A DNA stretch of 64,000 bases from Bacteroidota bacterium (GCA_016705125.1 JADIYW010000026.1:36510-100509); one strand, 5' to 3'; counted from the first letter of the stretch, positions 29,581 to 39,163 are shown. Translations and numbers: made by a program. The notes: generated by a model from the letters alone, not told the origin.

Positions 29581-31131
29581 TTATACTATTTTAAATACAA
29601 TACTAGGTATTTTTCTAGTTGTTCCATCAGGACCTTTAACCTTAATGTCTTCAAAATAAACAGTATCGCCTGGTTTGATTTTACCAATTACGCCTTTTAC
29701 AGGAGCAGTAAAATAAGCACCACCATTTGGCAATTGTACTGGATCTTCTCTTTTAGGTAAATAGAAAACGGAATAGCTAATTACTTCAAATTTTGCATCA
29801 AAGTCAAAATTTTCAAGTATTGCACCTAATCCCAATTGTGCTTTCATTTCGCCAGAAGACATTGCACCACCACTTTTTCCACCTACTTTTGCAATTGGAT
29901 CTGGAATGTTTTTAACCCTAAATTCTTGAGAACGCAATTGCTTTCCTTTAGCACTTACAATTACACTAGTTTTACCAGGTGTAGATACTCTAACCACATA
30001 TTTACCTGCACCATTTGGTGTAGCACTACCACTTGAAAGAGAAGCTGAAACATTAGCATCACTCACTCCAGCAGCAGATACACTTATTGGATTATCCACT
30101 CCGATATAAAACACATTCATTTTATCAGCAGATACAACTGCAAAAGGAGCTGCAACAGTATATTTGAATGGTTCAAAAGGATAATTTTCTACCTTACCAG
30201 TTTGCTTATTTTTTAAGGAAATAGAACCACTTATAGTTTTTTCTCCTGTAGCACCAGTACTTTGTTTAAAAATACCTACACCATCTTCGTTTGCAGCAAC
30301 GCCAGTACCATTTGCAGTTATACTTACTGCACCAGCCTCAGTAGAAGCAGCAGATAAGAATAATTGTGCTTCAAATGGATCTCCTTGCATAACATAAGTT
30401 GGACCAATTATTTTAGCTCCAAATTTATCTAATTTTACTGGTGCATTAATCGCAACTGTTTTTATATCATTTTGAAGATTTGCAATAACCTCACCTTCAG
30501 TTGCTTTAATATCACTCTTCAATTTCAAAAGAAGTGTTTTAACTGCAACAGCTGGCATTTGATAAAAATTTTCTCTAACCCAATCACCTCCTGGTTTTTT
30601 AGGTTCAAATTTCAATTGCAAAGACGGATCAACTTTTGGTTGGTCTTTTGGGTCGAAAAGTGATAGAAATTGTTTTCTACCATCCTCTAATTTTTTTACC
30701 ATATCATAACCAACTCCTTTTTGACCATTACTTGGTAAGCCTTCAACAAACATACGAGTAGCAATATCCAAATCATCTCTTCTTTTCAATTCTCCAGTTT
30801 CAGCATCATATCCGCCAGCTTCAGTTTCAACTTGCGAAAGTAATCCATCAATATAGGTATTTAGGCCATCTCCAATTTGAATGGCTTGTTGTGCTTTAGC
30901 TTTGTTTAAAACCAGTTGTTTATTGTCTGGTTGTGATTTTATAATACCATCAAAAGCTAAAAAACGACCAGCGTTATTTTGATCCATTGCTTTGTTGGAT
31001 TTTTCCAAACTTTTATTTACAATAGTAAATGCATTCAAAATTTCTGAAGATACGTTTAATGCTAACATGGCTGTCAGTACAAGATACATCATATTGATCA
31101 TCTGCTGACGGTTCTCCTTAGGAATAGACAT
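29581..31131 (-). CDS. gldM: GldM/PorM, type IX secretion motor and shaft protein
   Basis: A 516-residue inner-membrane protein whose long periplasmic part couples the proton-driven GldL motor to the outer-membrane complex. The start MSIPKENRQQMINMMYLVLT is the near-invariant N terminus, with a single membrane helix at about residues 12-31. Four periplasmic domains follow, rich in beta structure; the first is helical (about 40-215), and later ones include GPTYVMQGDPFEAQLFLSA and FYIGVDNPISVSAAGVSD. It ends with GTTRKIPSIVFKIV. The size is normal for the family. It lies between gldL, 60 bases upstream, and gldN. Confidence 0.95.
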   Translation of the reverse strand: MSIPKENRQQMINMMYLVLTAMLALNVSSEILNAFTIVNKSLEKSNKAMDQNNAGRFLAFDGIIKSQPDNKQLVLNKAKAQQAIQIGDGLNTYIDGLLSQVETEAGGYDAETGELKRRDDLDIATRMFVEGLPSNGQKGVGYDMVKKLEDGRKQFLSLFDPKDQPKVDPSLQLKFEPKKPGGDWVRENFYQMPAVAVKTLLLKLKSDIKATEGEVIANLQNDIKTVAINAPVKLDKFGAKIIGPTYVMQGDPFEAQLFLSAASTEAGAVSITANGTGVAANEDGVGIFKQSTGATGEKTISGSISLKNKQTGKVENYPFEPFKYTVAAPFAVVSADKMNVFYIGVDNPISVSAAGVSDANVSASLSSGSATPNGAGKYVVRVSTPGKTSVIVSAKGKQLRSQEFRVKNIPDPIAKVGGKSGGAMSSGEMKAQLGLGAILENFDFDAKFEVISYSVFYLPKREDPVQLPNGGAYFTAPVKGVIGKIKPGDTVYFEDIKVKGPDGTTRKIPSIVFKIV

Positions 31132-31191
31132 TATTTATAATTTTATTTGTTAGACAACTAAATTAGTTCGTTTTGAAAAAATATCTATCGC

Positions 31192-31992
31192 TTACGAGCG
31201 CATTGCTGTTAGCATGTTGCCATAAACACCGTTCAATTTTTCTACATTTACTGATAATTTAGCCATGCTTTCTTTATATCTAGCTGCATCATCTACCGAC
31301 CCTTCAAGATGAGACATAGCAGTACTTAGACTGCCAATGAATTTGTTCATCGCTTTAAGGTGTGTATTTGTGTCTTGTAATTCCAATTCATATACTGCAT
31401 TCAAAGAAGCCAAATTTTTGGTAGCTGATTGCACTTGCTCATGGTATTTGCCAGTTGCATCAGATGCATTAGCCATTAAGCCCATTGCAGAAGCTGCACC
31501 TTCATAAGAAGTTTTTACTTTACTTAATGCTGCAGCCGCTTCTTTTGCATTATTTGCAAACTCATTTGTTGCTAAGGAAGTATCCGCTACCGAAGTCAAT
31601 TTCCCTATATTGGCACTTAATCCACCCAAATTTTCACCCAAACGGGTAATTGCACCTTGATCGATTTTAGCCTTTTCAAGCATTTTGTCTAATTCACTTG
31701 TTAAACTTTTTTTATCTCCAGCTGCATCCAAAGCTACTGCTTTTACATCACCATCATAAGTGTCTAATCCTGGATAAATTTTATCCCAATAGTAATCAGG
31801 CTCTGGTGGAACAATACCGGAGAAAGCAAAAATACCTGCTTCAACTGACATTCCAATTATTAAGGCAATATTAGCCAATGGATGGTGAAGGATTTTCAAT
31901 AAAGCTCCGACAATAACTACCGCTGCTCCTACTCCGAATAATAAATTTTTGCCGTACTTAAAACCTTTGGTTTTGAAAAATGGTGCTGCCAT
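31192..31992 (-). CDS. gldL: GldL/PorL, type IX secretion motor protein
   Basis: A 266-residue inner-membrane protein that forms the proton-conducting motor with GldM. Two membrane helices are seen at about residues 14-34 and 40-62, with the family motif KILHHPLANIALIIGMSVEA between and in them. The invariant glutamate of the second helix is present in GMSVEAGIF. PPEPDYYWDKIYPGLD follows the second helix. The rest is a cytoplasmic coiled-coil domain rich in Ala, Ser and Lys. It lies 53 bases downstream of gldK. Confidence 0.95.
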   Translation of the reverse strand: MAAPFFKTKGFKYGKNLLFGVGAAVVIVGALLKILHHPLANIALIIGMSVEAGIFAFSGIVPPEPDYYWDKIYPGLDTYDGDVKAVALDAAGDKKSLTSELDKMLEKAKIDQGAITRLGENLGGLSANIGKLTSVADTSLATNEFANNAKEAAAALSKVKTSYEGAASAMGLMANASDATGKYHEQVQSATKNLASLNAVYELELQDTNTHLKAMNKFIGSLSTAMSHLEGSVDDAARYKESMAKLSVNVEKLNGVYGNMLTAMRS

Positions 31993-32045
31993 GTTTAATA
32001 GTTTTTTTTAGTTAAGTTTGTTTATAATAAATTAAATAGCCCGAA

Positions 32046-33317
32046 TTAATTAAAATCACTCATTGATCTACCCAAGAAAGGTAATACACAACGGAATCCT
32101 ACATACGATTTGGTTGAGTCCTGATATTCCCAAGAACGAGTACTTGTTTGTAGGAAGTAACCAACATCTTTCCAAGAACCACCTCTAATTACTTTTCTTT
32201 TCAATGTTGTAGGATCATCATCCTTGGCATCATATCTGATGTCTGGATTTTTATCATGTACAAATGAATATGAATTTTCAAAAAATGCTGTTAATGTCCA
32301 TTCAGCAACATTACCTGCCATATTGTACAAGCCATAATCATTTGGCCAGTAAGCGGTAGATTTTACTGTATAAAATCCACCATCTTCAGGATAATTACCT
32401 CTTCCGGGTTTGAAATTAGCCAATAAGCAACCTTTAGTATTTCTCAAGTATGGTCCACCCCAAGGATATGGAGAAGCTATTCTTCCGCCTCTTGCAGCAT
32501 ATTCCCACTCATGTTCAATTGGCAACCTAAATTCATCAACAGGTGCCTCACCATTTTTACTTCTATTGTCATTCCACAATCTAGTTCTCCAACCACAAAA
32601 TGCATTGGCTTGATCCCATGTTACGCCTACTACAGGATAATCATCATAAGCTGGATGGCTAAAATATGACCTAGTCATTGGTTCATTATAAGAATAGGTA
32701 AAATCACGAATCCAACAAAGTGTATCAGGATAGATTGCTACCTTTTTCTTTTTAATAAATGTGCTTCTTGGTTTGTTAAAATTCTCTCTCAAAGCTGCAT
32801 CTCTCCACAAAAACCATGAAAACTCATATTCCAATTTACGTGGATCTACATCTTTCACTCCATATAATCTATCTGCCTCAGAGTAATACATACTTTCGAG
32901 TGCACCAGCATCTTCACTATTTGCAGACCAATCGATCGGCATTTCCCAATTGATTGATTGTGTGCCGTCTTCTCCTTCAAGTAAGTGATCACCACCAATC
33001 ATCATGTGTGCGATAGAATCTTTAACCCAATAAACAAATTGACGATATTCGTTATTTGTTACTTCGGTTTCATCCATATAGAAACCATTTATTGAAATGG
33101 CTTTTGCTTTGGCATTAAAAGAATAATTGATGTCTTGATCTGATGGTCCAGTGGTAAAAGTACCTGAAGGTACATAAACCATACCATAAGGAAGTAAGTT
33201 ATTATCCCATTGCGGACGATCTGCAGCTCCTACGAGTTGGCCATCATAACCACTCTTACAACCCGACAAATAAGCAATTAAAAAGGTGGCAATAGCTACC
33301 AGTCTTAATCTATTCAT
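32046..33317 (-). CDS. gldK: GldK/PorK, type IX secretion lipoprotein
   Basis: A 423-residue outer-membrane lipoprotein that makes the T9SS periplasmic ring with GldN. The signal peptide ends in a lipobox YLSGCKSG, with Cys20 as the lipidation site. The rest is a formylglycine-generating-enzyme (SUMF1) fold: PYGMVYVPSGTFTTGPSD, FYMDETEVTNNEYRQFVYW, VVGVTWDQANAFCGWRTRLW, LPIEHEWEYAARGG, AGNVAEWTL and RKVIRGGSW. The fold is used structurally here; the catalytic cysteine pair of true sulfatase activators is not expected. A good promoter lies 35 bases ahead. It opens the gldK-L-M-N operon. Confidence 0.95.
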   Translation of the reverse strand: MNRLRLVAIATFLIAYLSGCKSGYDGQLVGAADRPQWDNNLLPYGMVYVPSGTFTTGPSDQDINYSFNAKAKAISINGFYMDETEVTNNEYRQFVYWVKDSIAHMMIGGDHLLEGEDGTQSINWEMPIDWSANSEDAGALESMYYSEADRLYGVKDVDPRKLEYEFSWFLWRDAALRENFNKPRSTFIKKKKVAIYPDTLCWIRDFTYSYNEPMTRSYFSHPAYDDYPVVGVTWDQANAFCGWRTRLWNDNRSKNGEAPVDEFRLPIEHEWEYAARGGRIASPYPWGGPYLRNTKGCLLANFKPGRGNYPEDGGFYTVKSTAYWPNDYGLYNMAGNVAEWTLTAFFENSYSFVHDKNPDIRYDAKDDDPTTLKRKVIRGGSWKDVGYFLQTSTRSWEYQDSTKSYVGFRCVLPFLGRSMSDFN

Positions 33318-33351
33318 ACTTTTAAATTATATTTTAGTAAAGTTTAGCATC

Positions 33352-33381
33352 CAAAAATAAAAGTTTTTTTTGATAAAACAA
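33352..33381 (-). promoter_or_regulatory. Promoter of the gldKLMN operon
   Basis: On the minus strand TTG (33381-33379) and TATTTTTG (33359-33352) are separated by exactly 19 bases, a full match to the Bacteroidota consensus. The -7 box is 34 bases upstream of the gldK start. The PorP/SprF-like gene upstream therefore need not share the transcript. Confidence 0.72.
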
Positions 33382-33410
33382 TACATTCCATTTAAAATCA
33401 ATCACTTTTT

Positions 33411-34409
33411 TTACAAAAATCTTGGGTTATTAATCAATTTGGGACTTTTATACAACTGCTTGACAGGCATTGAATAACCCAAAGAAACTTCATGTGACCC
33501 ATTATTAGCAATATTTAAACCATTCATATTCACATCATAGGAATAAAATACAGATATGTTTTTCCATACATTAGCACCTACTACAGGTATTAACGACTCA
33601 AATGTATTTTTATTATATCCGCGAGCAGAAAAACCAAAATAAATTATTTTTCTCCATGATGTCATGGCAGTTATTTCAGTTTGTATATTCCTGAAATCTG
33701 TATTTATAGCAAAAGAGGGTAATATTTCAAAATCTTTACCTATTCCAAAGCTAAGCGACCCGTAAACATTTAGAGGAGATTCATAATTGGGCAAAAGGGT
33801 TGCATCGCCTTCTTTAAATTTATCAGAAAGGTCAATTATATTATTATAAGCTATACCAAAATTAAAATTTTCGTGTTTAATCGCAATGCCCATACCTAGG
33901 TCGGGCCTTAAAGAATTTGTAATTACATTTGGAAGAATAGGATCCTCGTGGTTTGTTCCGTTTTGATAATCGCCATTAGGTGTAATCAACTTAGAACCAT
34001 CTAATTTGGAAAAAATCATCCCTCCTCTTAATCCTATACTTAACTTTATATTTCTAATGGGCTGAATAAATGCATAATTAAGGCTAATTTTATTTAAAGA
34101 TTGTACTCCAATTTTTTGAGAAAAAATACCCAAACCAACTCCTCCTTTCACTTGTGGCACATAAATATCGCCATTTAAATATATATTTTGAGGTGCGCCA
34201 GGCAATTGAGCCCATTGGTAACGATACCCAGCAATTAAATTCAAATTTTCATTCTGGCCTGCAAAAGCTGGATTAAAAGCGACCATATTTCTAAAATAGT
34301 GACTTGAAATAGGTGTTATTTGGGCATTTAAATCGGTTAAAACAAAAAGAGCAATAAGCAAAATGCTAATGCCAAGTTTTATGCAAAAATTTGGTCGTCT
34401 AAGAAACAT
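33411..34409 (-). CDS. PorP/SprF family outer-membrane protein
   Basis: A 332-residue beta-barrel of the PorP/SprF family, whose members work with the T9SS or anchor its cargo at the outer membrane. A signal peptide (about residues 1-27, ending LNAQ) is followed by the typical start ITPISSHYFRNMVAFNPAFA, then GYRYQWAQLPGAPQNIYLNG and repeated Gly/aromatic beta strands. It ends VSLGYSMPVKQLYKSPKL. ATG 34409 is chosen because the ATG at 34442 would add 11 hydrophobic residues ahead of a complete signal peptide. It lies directly upstream of gldK, as porP does in many genomes. Confidence 0.88.
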   Translation of the reverse strand: MFLRRPNFCIKLGISILLIALFVLTDLNAQITPISSHYFRNMVAFNPAFAGQNENLNLIAGYRYQWAQLPGAPQNIYLNGDIYVPQVKGGVGLGIFSQKIGVQSLNKISLNYAFIQPIRNIKLSIGLRGGMIFSKLDGSKLITPNGDYQNGTNHEDPILPNVITNSLRPDLGMGIAIKHENFNFGIAYNNIIDLSDKFKEGDATLLPNYESPLNVYGSLSFGIGKDFEILPSFAINTDFRNIQTEITAMTSWRKIIYFGFSARGYNKNTFESLIPVVGANVWKNISVFYSYDVNMNGLNIANNGSHEVSLGYSMPVKQLYKSPKLINNPRFL

Positions 34410-34465
34410 GATAGGAAGGTAATAACAATAAACGAAAATCAAAACAAAATAAACAAAAAATATTA

Positions 34466-35242
34466 CTATTTGGCGTTTGATTTTTGCACATATTTCTTTA
34501 TTGCCGACAAAAGGGAAGGAAATTCGGGACTTGGCGCCATTACATCAACTCTTAGTCCTAGCTCCTTTGCAGCTTCAGCGGTAGAATTTCCAAAAATGGC
34601 AATCCTAGTTTCGCCTTGCACAAAATCAGGGAAATTTTTAAATAAAGAATTCAAACCTGAGGGAGTGAAAAAGCAAATCATATCGTATTTAACATCACTT
34701 AAATCGGATAAATCGCTAGCAACTGTATTAAACATTACAGCTTCTTTGAAATTTATATCGCTAGATTTCAAAATATTACCTAGGGTTAAATCGCGCACAT
34801 CGCTACATGGAAGTAGGAAATTATTATCGGTTCTTTCTTTGTGCTTATTTATTACTTCCACTAATTTAGGGTATTTCCCATCTCCAAAAAAAACTTTTCT
34901 CTTACGATATAAAATAAATTTTTGAAGATAAAGTGCCACAGTTTCGCTAGTGCAAAAATATTTTGTTTCAGGATTAATTTTAATCCTCATCTCTTCACAA
35001 AGACGGAAGTAATTCTCGATGGCATTTCTGCTAGTAATAATCACACCAGGATATTGATCGATATACACTTTGCCTACTCTGAAATCTTTTGCACTCACTC
35101 CTTCTACATGAGTGAAAGACCGATAATCAACTTTAATTCCATTTTCAACTCCAAAATCTAAATATGGCGATTTACCATTCTCTGGTGGGGGCTGAGAAAT
35201 CAATATTGAATTTACTGCTTTTAACGTTACTTTTTCAACCAT
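34466..35242 (-). CDS. hemD: Uroporphyrinogen-III synthase family protein
   Basis: A 258-residue protein with the two-domain fold of HemD, which closes hydroxymethylbilane to uroporphyrinogen III. Recognisable parts are ILISQPPPENGKSPYLDFG, VIITSRNAIENYFRLCEEM, FCTSETVALYLQKF, MICFFTPSGLNSLFKNFPD and RIAIFGNSTAEAAKELGL. HemD diverges widely, so function is inferred from this overall pattern; some Bacteroidota members of this form may not be the main enzyme. It follows the DUF4271 gene closely (15 bases), a pairing I associate with T9SS loci in this phylum. Confidence 0.7.
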   Translation of the reverse strand: MVEKVTLKAVNSILISQPPPENGKSPYLDFGVENGIKVDYRSFTHVEGVSAKDFRVGKVYIDQYPGVIITSRNAIENYFRLCEEMRIKINPETKYFCTSETVALYLQKFILYRKRKVFFGDGKYPKLVEVINKHKERTDNNFLLPCSDVRDLTLGNILKSSDINFKEAVMFNTVASDLSDLSDVKYDMICFFTPSGLNSLFKNFPDFVQGETRIAIFGNSTAEAAKELGLRVDVMAPSPEFPSLLSAIKKYVQKSNAK

Positions 35243-35257
35243 ACTAAACTATTTTGT

Positions 35258-36139
35258 TTAAAGACTCCAGAAAAAATCATATAGATATTTTCCCAAAATC
35301 ATTATGGGTAATATTTTCAAGGTGCAAAGATAAATAAAAAAATACAATTTAAATTTCAATTCCCTTATTATATCTGTTAGCAAAATCCGAAATGTGTTGA
35401 AAAGCTGACCTATTATATATAATCCAGAAAATATATAGATAAAAACGGTGGCATTTGTATTTTCATAAAAGAAATAGAACATCAATACAGGCAATAACAA
35501 AATGGCAATTAAACCCATAATCATCTGTGTTTGCACAAAATGAAAAATATACACACCTTCGAATTTGGAAATTTTTGCCACTATATATTCGATTAAAGCT
35601 TTTCCAAATCCATAGATAAAAAAAGCAATAACCGTTTTACCAAAAATAAAAAGCAATTGTGGTTCTATGCTTTTATTTATACTAATAAAAAGCATAGTTA
35701 CCCCTAAAGAAAAAATAATGGATTTAAAAATCAAAATACTTAATAATACGGGAAGTTGCACTAATGACTTATCGCGCAAGCGTTGATTAAATAAATTAGG
35801 GTTGGACAAACCTTCACGTGTACTCAGAAAAAATTCGGGATAAAAAGAACGCACCAACACTAAAAAGCATCCAAGTAAAAGGAACAAAAGAAATACGATA
35901 TCGTTCAAACTATAAACCGATGCGATACGAGTAGGCTGCAAATCGTATTTGGTTCTTTTTTGTTGCAATGTAAAAGGGTCGATATTCATTTTTAAACTAT
36001 CCAAAACTGGTTTTTGCCCTTTGGTGATAGCCATAGAATCGAGATAATGTGGGTTATAATATATTTTTTTGGCGGCCACATCCGACCAATGAAATGTAAT
36101 TAATACAATAAAAATTAGAAATTGCCTCAAACTTAGCAC
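35258..36139 (-). CDS. DUF4271 membrane protein
   Basis: A 293-residue protein with a signal peptide or first helix (residues 1-22), a soluble linker containing NPHYLDSMAITKGQKPVL, then six or so membrane helices between about 75 and 290. Length, topology and neighbourhood match DUF4271, a Bacteroidota family. The function is unknown. It is placed between the Omp85-like gene and hemD, with 15 bases to hemD. The membrane part has many aromatic residues but no recognised motif. Confidence 0.75.
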   Translation of the reverse strand: MLSLRQFLIFIVLITFHWSDVAAKKIYYNPHYLDSMAITKGQKPVLDSLKMNIDPFTLQQKRTKYDLQPTRIASVYSLNDIVFLLFLLLGCFLVLVRSFYPEFFLSTREGLSNPNLFNQRLRDKSLVQLPVLLSILIFKSIIFSLGVTMLFISINKSIEPQLLFIFGKTVIAFFIYGFGKALIEYIVAKISKFEGVYIFHFVQTQMIMGLIAILLLPVLMFYFFYENTNATVFIYIFSGLYIIGQLFNTFRILLTDIIRELKFKLYFFIYLCTLKILPIMILGKYLYDFFWSL

Positions 36140-36192
36140 TTTTTTTAGGCTGCAAATATAGCCATTGCAAATTGATAAGGGAAATGAAAAAA

Positions 36193-37956
36193 TTAAAAAT
36201 AATTAAGGTAACCAAAATGTATTTTAGCCCCTCTAAAATCAATCGGATTTTTCTGTTCTCTTCCAATGCCATAAGTAAGTCCAAAAACACCCACTTTGGT
36301 GGAGAAATTAATGCCTGCTCCAAATCCAAAAGGGAAATCATTTTGGGTCAATTGAGCACTTTTTTGTTGTGTAAATGCTGCATCAACAAATAAAAAGACA
36401 TAAGAATTGGAAGATAAAAGATAGCGATATTCAAAATTAAGCAAACTATATAAAGATACACGAATGGATTCATCATCAAAACCTCTTAATATTTTAGCGC
36501 CACCGATTCTAAAATATTCATTTTCAAGTAAATTTTTATTAAAAATTCCCTTCCCTTGCGTGCCAAACTTTGCCACATGGTGATTTGCAAAACGCCAATA
36601 ATAATTTAATTGCCAAGCAATTTCGCTTTTTAAAGACTTAGTATCAATGCTATCATATAGATTATCGAAATTATAATCAGGGAATGCAGTAGATTCTATT
36701 TCGGAGTAAGCAACATTTCTTTTTATTTTGCGGGTTCCAATACCTACACTTCCCAATATTTCCCAGCCTGATTGTGGTTGGAATAAATTATCGAGTGCAT
36801 CAAAGTATATTTCAGCACCATATACAAAACTAGAAACATCTTGTAATACTGGCAAAGTTTTGGTTCGCGCTGCAAAAGCAGTATCAGGTCGAAGTACAAG
36901 CGTTTGAAAGTTTTTGAAAAACAATTTTATACGACCATTTCCCGAAAATTGGTAAGGAATACCCACACTCCAATTAATATCTAAGTGAGAAGTATCTCTT
37001 TTTTTGAGTCCAAAATCTGTATTTATCCCTATGGCTGTCCCTAATAAAAAAGGATACTCAAAAAGCAATTGGAGGTTCTGACTACTTCGTTCAAGTTTCC
37101 TCCACTCTATAAATATTTTTTCTCCTTTTCCAAAAGCATTCCACAAATTTACGCGAGCCTCGCCAGTAATGGTTGTTTTGCCCGTAATGGTATTTTTGGG
37201 TAAAATGCCAAAAATAAAATCCACCTGATTCGTTTTTTTTCTTTCAACTGAAACATTAATTGCTGCGCCATTTTCAGAAAAAACAATCTCGCTTGGTTTT
37301 GAAACATTCAGGTATGGCAATTTTCGCAATTTAGCATCCATATTTTTTAAAAGCGACTCATTATAAGAATCGCCTATCGAAATGCCCAAATACGCCTTTA
37401 AAAGTGAGTTTGAAATTTTTGATTTCGTTTTATTGGAAAAAGAATCAATTGAAATAAAATTGCCGTTATCTAAAGAAAGTTGCATCGAAAAACTATCATC
37501 TTGTATTTGCCAATTTTCGTAAAATACTTTAGCAAAAGGATAGCCTCTATTTTCTAAATAGTAATTTATTTCCTTGCTAATTGCTTCCAAATCGGTATAT
37601 ACAAATTTACTAGTGTTTTTTAATTGTTTATCTAGCTTTAGATTTTTAATTATTTCTGGCGAGATATTTAAACTCAAATTTGAAATAAAATATAAATTTC
37701 CTTTATAAATATATGCAAAAGCAGTATCTCCACTTTGCTGCAAACTATCAAGTGCAGCAGCAGCAAACCCATTAGATTTAAGCGTATTTAAATAGGTTTC
37801 AAGAACTACAAAAATTTTAGAAGAATCACCAATAGTGGTCGTTTCGGTCTTTTTACCATCTTCATAAATATGAATAGTCTTTTTTTGCTGGCAAAAAACA
37901 CTTTGCAGCGAAAAAATAAAAAAACCAATAAAAATAAAACTCCTTTTCAAAGCCAT
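36193..37956 (-). CDS. Omp85-family outer-membrane protein (BamA/TamA-like)
   Basis: A 587-residue outer-membrane protein. A signal peptide (1-23, cut before QKKTIHIY) is followed by POTRA-like domains to about residue 265 (LEAISKEINYYLENRGYPFA ... YLGISIGDSYNESLL ... RKLPYLNV). A C-terminal 16-strand-type barrel follows, with alternating aromatic and polar residues: GEARVNLWNAFGKGEKIFIE, ILRGFDDESIRVSLYSL and the closing GAKIHFGYLNYF, whose last residue is Phe as expected. The motif RGFDDESI resembles the conserved VRGF/Y loop. It may insert or export outer-membrane proteins; it is shorter than BamA and so probably a TamA-like or specialised paralogue. It is divergent from hemW. Confidence 0.78.
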   Translation of the reverse strand: MALKRSFIFIGFFIFSLQSVFCQQKKTIHIYEDGKKTETTTIGDSSKIFVVLETYLNTLKSNGFAAAALDSLQQSGDTAFAYIYKGNLYFISNLSLNISPEIIKNLKLDKQLKNTSKFVYTDLEAISKEINYYLENRGYPFAKVFYENWQIQDDSFSMQLSLDNGNFISIDSFSNKTKSKISNSLLKAYLGISIGDSYNESLLKNMDAKLRKLPYLNVSKPSEIVFSENGAAINVSVERKKTNQVDFIFGILPKNTITGKTTITGEARVNLWNAFGKGEKIFIEWRKLERSSQNLQLLFEYPFLLGTAIGINTDFGLKKRDTSHLDINWSVGIPYQFSGNGRIKLFFKNFQTLVLRPDTAFAARTKTLPVLQDVSSFVYGAEIYFDALDNLFQPQSGWEILGSVGIGTRKIKRNVAYSEIESTAFPDYNFDNLYDSIDTKSLKSEIAWQLNYYWRFANHHVAKFGTQGKGIFNKNLLENEYFRIGGAKILRGFDDESIRVSLYSLLNFEYRYLLSSNSYVFLFVDAAFTQQKSAQLTQNDFPFGFGAGINFSTKVGVFGLTYGIGREQKNPIDFRGAKIHFGYLNYF

Positions 37957-37967
37957 ATAAAGAAAAG

Positions 37968-37975
37968 TATCTTTG
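37968..37975 (+). promoter_or_regulatory. -7 promoter box for hemW
   Basis: TATCTTTG matches TAnnTTTG, 30 bases upstream of the TTG start of hemW. A T-rich word TTTT at 37944-37947 could serve as the -33 element. It lies just beyond the start of the divergent Omp85 gene. Confidence 0.5.
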
Positions 37976-38004
37976 CTACAATTTTAATAAATAAATTTCA
38001 GCTT

Positions 38005-39135
38005 TTGGCAGGATTATACATACATATTCCATTTTGTAAGCAGGCGTGTCATTATTGCAACTTTCATTTTGCAACGGCCTTGACCTATAAATCAGCGCTG
38101 GTAGATGCCATTTGTAAGGAAATAGGGCAACGAAAAGATTTTTTTGGTGGTAAAAAAACGTTGGAAACCGTATATTTTGGTGGTGGAACGCCATCATTAA
38201 TGGATGAAAGAGATTTGAATAAAATTTGGGCTGCGATAGAATTAAATTTCAATGTTGAAAAAAATGCCGAAATCACTTTTGAGGCAAATCCTGATGATTT
38301 AAATATTGATTACCTTAAAATATTAAAAAATACGCCAATAAATAGATTAAGTATTGGCATACAATCCTTTTTGGAGGCAGACCTACATTATATGAATAGG
38401 GCGCACAATGCCTTAGAGGCAGAAAAGTGCATAGATGATTCATTGGAAATAGGATTCGAAAACATTTCCATCGACCTAATTTATGGCACACCAACTTTAA
38501 GCGATAAGGATTGGGAGAGAAACTTGGAAAAAGTATTTTCGAAAAATATAAATCATATTTCGGCATATGCATTAACCCAAGAACCCAAAACTCCATTGGA
38601 TAAAATGATTAAAATCGGCAAAATGGCTGCGCCGAATGACGATAAGATGGAAAATCAGTTTAAAATATTACTTCAGCAAATTAATACCCATGGATTTTTA
38701 CAATATGAAATATCAAATTTTGCCAAACCCAATTCATTAGCTATTCACAATACCAATTATTGGAAAAACAAAGCCTACCTTGGAATTGGTCCATCGGCAC
38801 ATAGTTATGATTTAAAAAACAGACAAATAAATATACCAAACAACCAAAAATACATTCAGGCAATTGAGGAAAACAAACAATATATATTAACTGAAAATTT
38901 GAGTGTTGACGACAAATACAATGAATATGTAATGACCAGACTAAGAACTATGTGGGGAATAAATAAGATCGAGCTAAGTGATGAATTTGGTTTAGATTAC
39001 AAATTTTATTTTGAAAAAGAATTAAAACCCTTTTTAGAAAAAAAATGGGTGATAGAAAATAATGCAGTCATAAACTTAAGTAATGAAGGAAAATTATTTG
39101 CTGATAAAATAGCTGCTACTTTATTCAAAATATAA
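38005..39135 (+). CDS. hemW: HemW, radical SAM heme chaperone
   Basis: A 376-residue radical SAM protein of the HemN/HemW family. The 4Fe-4S motif is C11-KQA-C15-HY-C18 near the start, then the glycine-rich SAM region ETVYFGGGTPSLM. EANPDDL, RLSIGIQSF and GIGPSAHSYD are family landmarks. The HemW form differs from true coproporphyrinogen dehydrogenase in lacking the extra N-terminal residues, so it probably delivers heme to membrane respiratory proteins. TTG 38005 gives MAGLYIHIPFCKQACHYCNF, the usual start; an upstream frame to 37870 overlaps the divergent gene and the promoter. Confidence 0.9.
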   Translation: MAGLYIHIPFCKQACHYCNFHFATALTYKSALVDAICKEIGQRKDFFGGKKTLETVYFGGGTPSLMDERDLNKIWAAIELNFNVEKNAEITFEANPDDLNIDYLKILKNTPINRLSIGIQSFLEADLHYMNRAHNALEAEKCIDDSLEIGFENISIDLIYGTPTLSDKDWERNLEKVFSKNINHISAYALTQEPKTPLDKMIKIGKMAAPNDDKMENQFKILLQQINTHGFLQYEISNFAKPNSLAIHNTNYWKNKAYLGIGPSAHSYDLKNRQINIPNNQKYIQAIEENKQYILTENLSVDDKYNEYVMTRLRTMWGINKIELSDEFGLDYKFYFEKELKPFLEKKWVIENNAVINLSNEGKLFADKIAATLFKI

Positions 39136-39145
39136 AACCATACCT

Positions 39146-39153
39146 TATATTTG
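39146..39153 (+). promoter_or_regulatory. -7 promoter box for the thioesterase gene
   Basis: TATATTTG matches TAnnTTTG and lies 10 bases ahead of the thioesterase ATG. No good -33 TTG was found at the usual distance. It allows independent expression from hemW. Confidence 0.45.
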
Positions 39154-39163
39154 TTAAAAAGTA

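Noticed and set aside
37870..38004. N-terminal extension of hemW back to 37870
   Set aside because: It overlaps the divergent Omp85 gene and the hemW promoter; the radical SAM motif normally starts about 10 residues from the N terminus.
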